From assembly GCA_016650115.1 (NCBI GenBank), contig JAENWI010000115.1:1-5312 (forward strand): a stretch of 5,312 nt of DNA, given 5' to 3'. Both the position numbers and the translations under genes were made by a program. Source of the DNA: Peptostreptococcaceae bacterium. GTDB taxonomy: Bacteria; Bacillota; Clostridia; Peptostreptococcales; Anaerovoracaceae. This document shows positions 1 through 5,133 of the stretch, in pieces; within the stretch, counting starts at the first letter, position 1, and every line of letters begins with the position of its first letter. The notes beneath the pieces are model-generated. The model saw only the letters and a program-made list of their open reading frames with translations. It ran no database searches and had not been told where the DNA came from.

Positions 1-174
1 AACACTTTTTACGAGCCCAGCTTTTCGAAGAGTTGAAAAAACCTGTTCAAGATAATTTACGGAAATATTTTGTCTTTCTGCAATATATAAAAGTGCTACA
101 TGCCCTTCTGTAGAGTTAATCGCCAAATCAATCATTGATCTGAGACCATATCTTCCTTTTGTGGATACTTTCAT
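1..174 (-). CDS. Rrf2-family transcriptional regulator, N-terminal part (runs off the left edge)
   Basis: Only the first 58 codons are visible. They encode the winged helix-turn-helix of an Rrf2 protein. The start MKVSTKGRYGL is the family signature, and the recognition helix reads ISVNYLEQVF, with Glu43 and Gln44 at the positions used by IscR to read DNA. The ATG is preceded by AAAGAGG seven bases upstream, and no better start exists. The wing and the C-terminal half, where any cysteine ligands would lie, are outside the window. It therefore cannot be classed as IscR-like (Fe-S), CymR-like (cysteine synthesis) or NsrR-like. It follows the other Rrf2 gene by 106 bases and has its own promoter, so it need not be cotranscribed with it. 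The two proteins are clearly paralogous, but the visible half differs at many positions. The Rrf2 assignment is firm; the sensed signal is unknown. Confidence 0.9.
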   Translation of the reverse strand, partial: MKVSTKGRYGLRSMIDLAINSTEGHVALLYIAERQNISVNYLEQVFSTLRKAGLVKSV

Positions 175-202
175 GAAATTACCTCTTTCAAGTATTAAAA
201 AC

Positions 203-229
203 AGGAATAAATCAATTCATACAATTCCT
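203..229 (-). promoter_or_regulatory. Candidate operator: AGGAAT/ATTCCT inverted repeat in the Rrf2 leader
   Basis: Two perfect six-base arms, AGGAAT (203-208) and ATTCCT (224-229) on the plus strand, are separated by 15 bases. They lie just downstream of the predicted transcription start of the left-edge Rrf2 gene. Rrf2 dimers bind extended dyads of roughly this size, and members of the family often repress their own genes, so this is a plausible autoregulatory site. The arms are short and the region is AT-rich, so chance is a real alternative. Confidence 0.35.
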
Positions 230-237
230 ATACGATA

Positions 238-266
238 AATATATTATAAAATTAATCTTTTGTCAA
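238..266 (-). promoter_or_regulatory. Sigma-A-type promoter of the left-edge Rrf2 gene
   Basis: On the minus strand a perfect -35 box TTGACA (266-261) is followed, after 17 bases, by TATATT (243-238), which matches the -10 consensus at five of six positions. Transcription would start near position 231 and give a leader of about 57 bases before the ATG at 174. The -35 box lies only 14 bases beyond the stop codon of the IscR-like gene, and no GC-rich terminator separates them, so read-through from that gene is also possible. The prediction rests on sequence match only. Confidence 0.75.
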
Positions 267-280
267 TACTTATTTTAAAA

Positions 281-727
281 TTAAATAAAATATTCGTTGC
301 TGCCTTTCTGTTCCTCATTAAACAGCTTGGCAAGATCAGCTAAACTGATAGCATCTGTTATGGAATTCAACTCTTCCATAATCTTTTGCCATAAAACGCG
401 AGTGACGCAGCAATCAAACTGGTTGCATCGTTCTTCCTTTGTTTCAACAATGCAATCTACCAGTGCTAATGGTCCCTCAAGAGTGTTTAATACATCTTTA
501 ACGGAAATTTTGTCAGCATCCCTGGATAATCTGTATCCACCCTGCGCACCTCTAAGGCTCTCAATAATGCCCGACCTTTTAAGATGTATAAATAACTGTT
601 CAAGATATTTATCTGAAATTCCCTGCCGTTCAGAAATGCTTTTCAAATTAATGTAATCCCGTTCACCATAAATTGCCATATCCGCTAACGCTACGAGGCC
701 GTATTGTCCTTTTGTTGATATTTTCAT
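281..727 (-). CDS. iscR: Rrf2-family regulator, IscR-like, with Cys-rich ligand loop
   Basis: This is a 148-residue regulator, a usual length for Rrf2 proteins. The N-terminus MKISTKGQYGL, the recognition helix ISDKYLEQLF (Glu43) and the wing RGAQGGYRL (about 59-67) form the winged helix. A dimerisation helix follows. The loop at 92-107 carries Cys92, Cys101, Cys106 and Cys107, and the segment CVTRVLW aligns with CLTHALW of E. coli IscR. Cys107 and Cys101 thus match IscR Cys104 and Cys98. The fourth E. coli ligand, His107, is Arg110 here, so any [2Fe-2S] cluster would need another ligand. IscR proteins sense Fe-S status and control Fe-S and sulfur genes, and the nifS-mnmA neighbourhood fits. 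The ATG at 727 is preferred over an in-frame ATG at 739: it gives the canonical family start and has GGGGG five bases upstream, whereas the upper ATG has no ribosome binding site. CymR is a less likely alternative, because B. subtilis CymR lacks this cysteine loop. Confidence 0.85.
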   Translation of the reverse strand: MKISTKGQYGLVALADMAIYGERDYINLKSISERQGISDKYLEQLFIHLKRSGIIESLRGAQGGYRLSRDADKISVKDVLNTLEGPLALVDCIVETKEERCNQFDCCVTRVLWQKIMEELNSITDAISLADLAKLFNEEQKGSNEYFI

Positions 728-739
728 TTTTACCCCCAT
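728..739 (-). promoter_or_regulatory. Ribosome binding site that decides the iscR-like start
   Basis: GGGGG (737-733 on the minus strand) sits five bases before the ATG at 727 and overlaps the alternative in-frame ATG at 739. A ribosome bound here would start at 727. The sequence before 739 is AT-rich and has no purine-rich block. Confidence 0.6.
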
Positions 740-769
740 CTATAAGTATTCATATTTCTTTTATAACTA

Positions 770-783
770 GATATAATTGTATC
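770..783 (-). promoter_or_regulatory. Candidate operator: near-perfect palindrome over the -10 box
   Basis: GATACAATTATATC on the minus strand is a 14-base palindrome with one mismatched pair (GATA-n-AATT-n-TATC), centred at 776/777. It covers the predicted -10 box completely, so a bound dimer would block RNA polymerase. Autorepression by the encoded Rrf2 protein is the simplest reading. It does not show the CC/GG elements of the E. coli type 2 IscR site, and palindromes made mostly of A and T are common in such DNA. Confidence 0.35.
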
Positions 784-804
784 CTTATGATGTTATTAAA
801 TCAA
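776..804 (-). promoter_or_regulatory. Sigma-A-type promoter of the iscR-like gene
   Basis: On the minus strand TTGATT (804-799) serves as the -35 box and TACAAT (781-776) as the -10 box, with an ideal 17-base spacer. Each box is close to consensus (four and five of six positions). The start of transcription would fall near 769 and give a leader of about 42 bases. The promoter lies wholly within the gap after mnmA, so the regulator can be expressed independently of the upstream sulfur operon as well as by read-through. Confidence 0.7.
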
Positions 805-823
805 CACCTTTTACCATATACTG

Positions 824-849
824 GATAGAATAATTTTTACTATTCTATC
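824..849 (-). repeat. Nine-base inverted repeat spanning the mnmA stop codon
   Basis: GATAGAATA (824-832) and TATTCTATC (841-849, plus strand) are perfect inverted copies around an eight-base spacer. In the mRNA the hairpin would contain the mnmA stop codon (847-845) in its 5' arm. The stem has only two G-C pairs, and no U-run follows on the minus strand, so it is not a standard intrinsic terminator. It might be a weak attenuator, a 3'-end stabiliser or a protein-binding dyad just upstream of the iscR-like promoter. Confidence 0.4.
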
Positions 850-1924
850 TTTCAATAATACCTCCTCCAATTACATTATCATTGTCATATAATACCACAA
901 TTTGCCCTGGGGCGACGAATTGCTGCGGCGAAACAAATTCGATTCTTGCTCTGTTGTTTTCCATGGGAAATATAACAGCGGCAGATTCTTTTGACGAGTA
1001 CCTTACCCTTACCTCTGCTTTAAATTCCGATTTAGGTTGCTCAAACGATATATAATTCATGTCCCTCGCTGTAAATGTTTTAATAAGAGTATCTGCTTTA
1101 TGAGCTAGGATCACTGTATTTGTCAAAACATCCTTTTCCACCACATAGTAGGGTGAATCCACCGCAAGGCCTAAACCCTTTCTCTGTCCGATGGTATAAT
1201 TGATAATCCCCTTATGCCTGCCAAGTACATTACCCTCTCTGTCAACAAATAAACCGTCAGGGATTTCCCTATGAGTATGTTCCCGTATAAAATCGCCGTA
1301 TTTACCTGTTTCAACAAAGCAAATATCCTGACTGTCTGGTTTTTCAAACACACGCAGCCCTTTCTCTTTTGCAATATTCCTTGTATCAGTTTTTTTTAGA
1401 TCACCTAACGGGAAAAGCAATCTTTCAAGTTGATTCTGTTTAAGCATGTACAAAACATAACTCTGATCTTTACTCGGATCCGCAGCCTTTTTCAGGAGAA
1501 ATCTTCCTGATTTAGAATTAAATGCTTTCCTGGCATAATGGCCTGTTGAAATATAATCACACCCCAATGAAATCGCTTTCTCCAGCATCGCATCAAATTT
1601 AATATATTGATTGCATGCAACGCAAGGATTTGGTGTTTCTCCTTTTAAATAAGAGTCAATAAAATAATCAACCACCTTTTCCTTAAACAATTCTTTCATA
1701 TTTAACACATAAAAAGGTATACCAAGGTGATAAGCAACAGCCCTGGCATCTTCAACATCCTCAAGGGAACAACATGTTTTTCCTGTATTACAGTCTGACT
1801 TCTTTTTACCATCCCAAAGATTCAAGGTGACGCCAATGACATCATATCCCTGATCAATCAATAGGGCTGCTGCAACGGCGCTGTCAACACCACCACTCAT
1901 TCCCACTAAAACTTTTTTTGTCAT
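845..1924 (-). CDS. mnmA: tRNA-specific 2-thiouridylase MnmA, CxxC type
   Basis: MnmA adenylates and thiolates C2 of wobble uridine 34 in tRNA-Lys, -Glu and -Gln in the cytoplasm. The 359 residues match the family length. The N-terminus holds the PP-loop GMSGGVDSA (8-16). CCSLEDVEDARAVA follows at 51-64, and STGHYARK lies at 126-133. The catalytic cysteines are Cys104 in NPCVACNQYIKF and Cys202 in PDSQDICFV; these match Cys102 and Cys199 of E. coli. INYTIGQRKGLG (241-252) marks the central domain, and a beta-barrel domain follows. Cys101 replaces the Asp99 of E. coli, giving a CxxC-plus-C set (see findings). The ATG at 1924 has AAAGG eight bases upstream. The gene follows nifS after 46 bases with no terminator, so NifS is the likely sulfur donor. 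No iscU lies between them. The identification is secure. Confidence 0.97.
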   Translation of the reverse strand: MTKKVLVGMSGGVDSAVAAALLIDQGYDVIGVTLNLWDGKKKSDCNTGKTCCSLEDVEDARAVAYHLGIPFYVLNMKELFKEKVVDYFIDSYLKGETPNPCVACNQYIKFDAMLEKAISLGCDYISTGHYARKAFNSKSGRFLLKKAADPSKDQSYVLYMLKQNQLERLLFPLGDLKKTDTRNIAKEKGLRVFEKPDSQDICFVETGKYGDFIREHTHREIPDGLFVDREGNVLGRHKGIINYTIGQRKGLGLAVDSPYYVVEKDVLTNTVILAHKADTLIKTFTARDMNYISFEQPKSEFKAEVRVRYSSKESAAVIFPMENNRARIEFVSPQQFVAPGQIVVLYDNDNVIGGGIIER

Positions 1925-1970
1925 TCTTTTTACCTTTCAAAATCATTATTTTGCTTTTATTAAATATTCA

Positions 1971-3152
1971 CTATTGATTCTTCATCAAGCTGTTATATAA
2001 AGGAGACATTGTTCTCAATTTAATCATGACTTCCTTTAAAACTCCCAGAAACCAGTCAATATCTTCCACAGTGTTTTCTTCACCAAACGAAAAGCGAAGA
2101 GATCCGTGGGCAATTTCATGGGGTAAGCCAATTGCTAAAAGTACATGAGAAGGATCAAGCGAGCCTGAAGCACAGGCCGAACCGCTTGAAGCAGCTATTC
2201 CTTTACAGTCAAGCATGATAATTGCAGATTCTGCCTCAATGAACTGAAATGCGATATTTACATTGCCCGGCAGCCTTTTTTCTATAGTCCCATTCAATTT
2301 AACATAGGGGATATTGTTTATTATATACTCAATGGTTTTATCTCTCAGCATTCTTGTGTGCTTTTCGTAGTCTTCCAGCCTTTCACTTGCAAGTTCAATA
2401 GCCTTTCCAATCCCAGCAATGCCGGCCACATTTTCTGTACCCGCTCTTTTATTTCTTTCCTGGGCTCCTCCAAGAATATAATTCTGTAGTTTAGTCCCTT
2501 TTTTCACGTAAAGCACACCAACACCTTTTGGTCCGTAGAATTTATGACCAGAAATTGACAGCAAATCAACATAAAGTTCTTTTATATCAACTGGAATATT
2601 TCCAATTGCCTGCACAGCATCCGTATGGAATATGATCCCTTTCTCTTTTGCTATTTTTCCTATTCCTTCTATTGGCTGGATTGTCCCGATTTCATTGTTT
2701 GCAAACATTATAGATATCAGTATGGTGTCCTTTCGAATCGCATCTTCTACCAATTTTTCGTGAATTATTCCAAACTCGTCAGGTGCCAGATAGGTAACCT
2801 CAAACCCTTCTTTTTCCAACTGCCTGCAGGTATTCAGTACTGCATGGTGCTCGATCAAAGAAGTTATAATATGCTTTCCTTTATCCTTGTTTGCATATGC
2901 GGCTCCTCTTATTGCCCAATTATCAGATTCCGTGCCCCCACTTGTGAAAAATATTTCATTAATATTTGCATTGATAGCTTTAGCTACTCTTTCTCTTGCA
3001 TCTTCAATGGCATTTTTACTCGTTCTCCCAGCGGAATAAACAGATGACGGATTTCCATAATTAATTGTTAAAAAAGGCATCATTTCATCTAAAACTTCTT
3101 TTTTCAAAGGAGTAGTAGCTGCATGATCCAGATAAACTGTTTTCTCTGCCAT
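1971..3152 (-). CDS. nifS: Cysteine desulfurase, NifS/IscS type (group I)
   Basis: This PLP enzyme converts cysteine to alanine and holds the released sulfur as a persulfide for Fe-S assembly, tRNA thiolation or sulfur carriers. The protein has 393 residues, a normal length. Visible landmarks are YLDHAATTP (7-15), the cofactor-contacting TSGGTESDN (70-78), EHHAV (101-105, His102 stacking on PLP), HTDAVQ (176-181), the Schiff-base lysine Lys204 in SGHKFYGPKG, RAGTEN (236-241) and the sulfur-accepting Cys327 in SSGSACASGS. The uninterrupted loop around Cys327, followed by LDPSHVLLAIG, places it in the IscS/NifS group rather than SufS. The ATG at 3152 directly abuts the TAA of the E1-like gene, and AAGGAGG lies eight bases upstream inside that gene, so the two are probably translationally coupled. 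The scaffold gene iscU/nifU, often next to it in Clostridia, is absent downstream. Whether it serves mainly MnmA, the E1-like protein or Fe-S assembly cannot be told from sequence. Confidence 0.96.
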   Translation of the reverse strand: MAEKTVYLDHAATTPLKKEVLDEMMPFLTINYGNPSSVYSAGRTSKNAIEDARERVAKAINANINEIFFTSGGTESDNWAIRGAAYANKDKGKHIITSLIEHHAVLNTCRQLEKEGFEVTYLAPDEFGIIHEKLVEDAIRKDTILISIMFANNEIGTIQPIEGIGKIAKEKGIIFHTDAVQAIGNIPVDIKELYVDLLSISGHKFYGPKGVGVLYVKKGTKLQNYILGGAQERNKRAGTENVAGIAGIGKAIELASERLEDYEKHTRMLRDKTIEYIINNIPYVKLNGTIEKRLPGNVNIAFQFIEAESAIIMLDCKGIAASSGSACASGSLDPSHVLLAIGLPHEIAHGSLRFSFGEENTVEDIDWFLGVLKEVMIKLRTMSPLYNSLMKNQ

Positions 3153-3974
3153 TTAAAATCCCTCCTTAACCTTGCAATTTATTTGATATTCTACAAGTTC
3201 GGTAATCGTTGGCTGTTCACCGCAAAGTGCACATTCGGATTTCTTCAGCAATTCAAAATCAATAAATTCTGTCGATAGTGCGTCAAACATAATCACTCTG
3301 CCAGAAACTGTTTCCCCAATACCTGTGATCACCTTAACCGCCTCAAGCGCTTCAAGCGATCCAATCATACCGGTAACCATCCCCAGTATCCCAACATCAC
3401 TGCAGGTTTCTATCGTTCCATCTTCTGGAGGATCGGGATATAGGCATCTGTAACAAGGCGTTTTCCCGGGTATTATAGTCATCAGAATCCCAAGATATCC
3501 CGTTGCGGCTCCTTCAACTAGTGGTTTCCCCATAAAATAGCAGCAGTCGCTAATCAGATATCTGGTCGAGAAATTGTCAGTTGCATCAATAACAACATCA
3601 AAATCCCTAACCACCGCTTCAATGTTGTCAGCATTCAATCGAAAATCGTATTTTATTACTTTGGTGTTTGGATTTAATGCTTTTATTTTCGTCTCTGCTG
3701 AATCCGTCTTTTTATTTCCGATATCTTCAGTAAAATGGATGACTTGTCTGTTTAAATTCGAAAGGGTTACCGTATCAAAATCAGCAATTCCAACAGTTCC
3801 TACTCCAGCTGCAGCCAAATAATACAGAACTGGTGAACCAAGCCCGCCTGCCCCAATCACAAGAACCTTTGCATCTTTACACTTTTTTTGCCCGTCAATA
3901 CCAAATCCATCCAGTATTAATTGCCTTGAATATCTAAGAGTATCATTATTCATCAGCGTGTCTTTAATTGTCAT
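3153..3974 (-). CDS. ThiF/MoeB/HesA-family E1-like adenylyltransferase
   Basis: Such proteins adenylate the C-terminal Gly-Gly of small ubiquitin-like sulfur carriers (ThiS, MoaD and others) before sulfur transfer. Numbered from the ATG at 3974 (273 residues), it has RYSRQLIL (14-21), the nucleotide-binding GAGGLGSP (41-48), DFDTVTLSNLNRQ (66-78, including Arg76), a conserved Lys near 89, IDATDN (129-134, Asp133), zinc cysteine pairs CYRC (174-177) and CALC (248-251), and TCSDVGILG (190-198), whose cysteine matches the ThiF catalytic position. All expected residues are present, so it should be active. There is no rhodanese domain, unlike some MoeB/MOCS3 proteins. No ThiS- or MoaD-like gene is visible, so the carrier is unknown. 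A TTG at 3980 is in frame, with GGAGG nine bases before it; the ATG at 3974, with AGGTGA six bases before it overlapping the previous stop, is preferred. Linkage to nifS suggests sulfur-carrier activation rather than other E1-like chemistry. Confidence 0.92.
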   Translation of the reverse strand: MTIKDTLMNNDTLRYSRQLILDGFGIDGQKKCKDAKVLVIGAGGLGSPVLYYLAAAGVGTVGIADFDTVTLSNLNRQVIHFTEDIGNKKTDSAETKIKALNPNTKVIKYDFRLNADNIEAVVRDFDVVIDATDNFSTRYLISDCCYFMGKPLVEGAATGYLGILMTIIPGKTPCYRCLYPDPPEDGTIETCSDVGILGMVTGMIGSLEALEAVKVITGIGETVSGRVIMFDALSTEFIDFELLKKSECALCGEQPTITELVEYQINCKVKEGF

Positions 3975-3994
3975 GATCAATCACCTATTCCTCC
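3975..3994 (-). promoter_or_regulatory. Ribosome binding site of the E1-like gene, overlapping the previous stop
   Basis: On the minus strand GGAGG (3994-3990) and AGGTGA (3986-3981) lie across the TAG stop (3987-3985) of the upstream PLP enzyme. AGGTGA is well spaced for the ATG at 3974, while GGAGG would better suit the in-frame TTG at 3980. Either way, initiation is tied to termination of the gene before it. Confidence 0.5.
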
Positions 3995-5121
3995 AGCGCC
4001 TGTTCAAAGTCATTAATCAGGTCACCGATATCCTCAAGGCCAACAGATACTCGTATCAGGTTATCCGTGATCCCTAAACGTTCTCTTTCTTTTTTTGGCA
4101 TAGAAGCATGCGACATCTTTACCGGATATGATACAATCGTTTCCACCCCGCCCAAACTGACCGCCACAGCTGCTAATGTAACTTTTTTCATAAAGTTGAG
4201 TGCCTTCTCTGTATTTATTGTTTTAAATGACAATACCGCACCGGCACCATCAGCCTGAGCCAAATGAATTGAATGTCCTTCGTGAGAAGAAAGTCCAGGG
4301 TAATATACCTTTTCAATGTTTTCATTTGTCAGCAGCCATTCGGCCAACTTCTGAGTGTTTTTTTGCTGGTAATCCATTCTCACTTTTAAGGTCTTTAAGC
4401 CTCTGAGCAAAAGCCAGGAATCTTGAGGTCCAAGAATTGCACCAAATCCATTCTGCACTGTGTAAACTCTTTTTGAAAGGTCCTCTCCCTTCACAGCCAC
4501 CAGACCACCGACAACATCACTGTGACCGCCAATAAATTTCGTGCCGCTATGAATTACAATATCAAATCCCAAATCTAAAGGTCTCTGCAGATAAGGAGAC
4601 ATGAAAGTATTGTCAATAATCAGAATCAGGTTATTCTTCCTGCCAATTTCAACGCATGCTTTTAAATCTGTAATTTTAAGCAAAGGATTAGAAGGACTTT
4701 CAAGAAAAAGAGCTTTTGTGTTGTCTTTGATACTTCTCTCAATTTCGCTTAAATCTGCTGCGTTCACAAAGGTGGTTTCAACTTTAAACTTGCTGAAAAA
4801 ATTAGATGCAATGCGATAAGTGCCTCCATAAACATCCTCGCAAATAACAATATGGTCATTTGAAGAAAAAATGGACAATACTGAAGAAGTTGCTGCCATT
4901 CCTGAACTAAAAGCAAACCCTTTATCCCCGTTTTCCAATTTGGCGATGGTGTTTTCCAAGGCCTTTCTGGTTGGGTTTTCTGAACGCGAATACTCGAATT
5001 CCTGTCCTTTTATGATATCTTCCTGGTGGTACGTCGAGGTTTGATAGATTGGGATACTCAAAGCACCAGTCTGCGGATCCATTTCATTTCCATTATGAAT
5101 CAATTTTGTTCCTATTTTCAT
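3985..5121 (-). CDS. Cys/Met-metabolism PLP enzyme, probable cystathionine lyase (MetC-like)
   Basis: This is a 378-residue member of the trans-sulfuration family, which makes or breaks cystathionine and related thioethers. Landmarks are TKLIHNG (5-11), PIYQTSTY (24-31), the phosphate-binding YSRSENPTR (44-52), FSSGMAA (71-77), DVYGGTYR (96-103), the PLP-binding Asp170 in IIDNTFMSPY, the Schiff-base Lys195 in HSGTKFIGGHSD, and the carboxylate-binding Arg357 in LIRVSVGLED. Gly replaces the Cys typical of methionine gamma-lyase, in YGGTYR. The segment AVSLGGVET has Val321 where cystathionine gamma-synthases and gamma-lyases usually have Glu. Together with a gamma-synthase-like paralogue immediately upstream, this recalls the B. 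subtilis metI-metC pair and favours cystathionine beta-lyase (to homocysteine). Gamma-lyase or O-acetylhomoserine sulfhydrylase activity cannot be excluded. The ATG at 5121 is chosen over a GTG at 5130, because the family begins MKxxTK and a strong GAGGTGAGG block precedes that ATG. The upstream stop is five bases away. Confidence 0.9.
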   Translation of the reverse strand: MKIGTKLIHNGNEMDPQTGALSIPIYQTSTYHQEDIIKGQEFEYSRSENPTRKALENTIAKLENGDKGFAFSSGMAATSSVLSIFSSNDHIVICEDVYGGTYRIASNFFSKFKVETTFVNAADLSEIERSIKDNTKALFLESPSNPLLKITDLKACVEIGRKNNLILIIDNTFMSPYLQRPLDLGFDIVIHSGTKFIGGHSDVVGGLVAVKGEDLSKRVYTVQNGFGAILGPQDSWLLLRGLKTLKVRMDYQQKNTQKLAEWLLTNENIEKVYYPGLSSHEGHSIHLAQADGAGAVLSFKTINTEKALNFMKKVTLAAVAVSLGGVETIVSYPVKMSHASMPKKERERLGITDNLIRVSVGLEDIGDLINDFEQALEE

Positions 5122-5133
5122 TTGCCTCACCTC
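5122..5133 (-). promoter_or_regulatory. Ribosome binding site that decides the MetC-like start
   Basis: GAGGTGAGG (5133-5125 on the minus strand) lies directly before the ATG at 5121 and contains both the upstream TGA stop (5129-5127) and a possible GTG start at 5130. The strong block fits initiation at the ATG. The GTG would have only a weak purine stretch before it. Confidence 0.55.

Noticed and set aside
271..292. TATTTTA/TAAAATA inverted repeat at the end of the iscR-like gene as a terminator
   Set aside because: The stem is entirely A-T and the surrounding DNA is equally AT-rich, so it has no strength as an intrinsic terminator and is likely chance.
297..656. Plus-strand open frame of 119 codons
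   Set aside because: It is antisense to the iscR-like gene, has no family features, and the opposite strand is a clear Rrf2 protein.
219..782. Shared octamer ATACAATT near both Rrf2 promoters (219-226 plus strand, 782-775 minus strand)
   Set aside because: It is in opposite orientation relative to the two genes, sits at different distances from the promoters, and an eight-base AT-rich match between two 100-base regions is expected by chance.
1171..1374. Minus-strand open frame of 67 codons inside mnmA
   Set aside because: It is another frame of a fully intact mnmA and lacks any independent support.
1925..1970. Possible internal promoter for mnmA between nifS and mnmA
   Set aside because: No -35/-10 pair with acceptable spacing was found; the TTGAAAGG there is better explained as the mnmA ribosome binding site.
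2625..3047. Plus-strand open frame of 140 codons, rich in Cys, Phe and Tyr
   Set aside because: It lies entirely antisense to nifS, and its composition is what the reverse complement of that gene produces; no ribosome binding site is evident.
3574..3822. Plus-strand open frame opposite the E1-like gene
   Set aside because: It is a shadow of the real coding frame on the minus strand, with no recognisable motif.
5128..5130. GTG start of the MetC-like gene overlapping the upstream TGA
   Set aside because: A GTGA overlap would be a normal coupling device, but the ATG at 5121 has the stronger ribosome binding site and gives the canonical family N-terminus.
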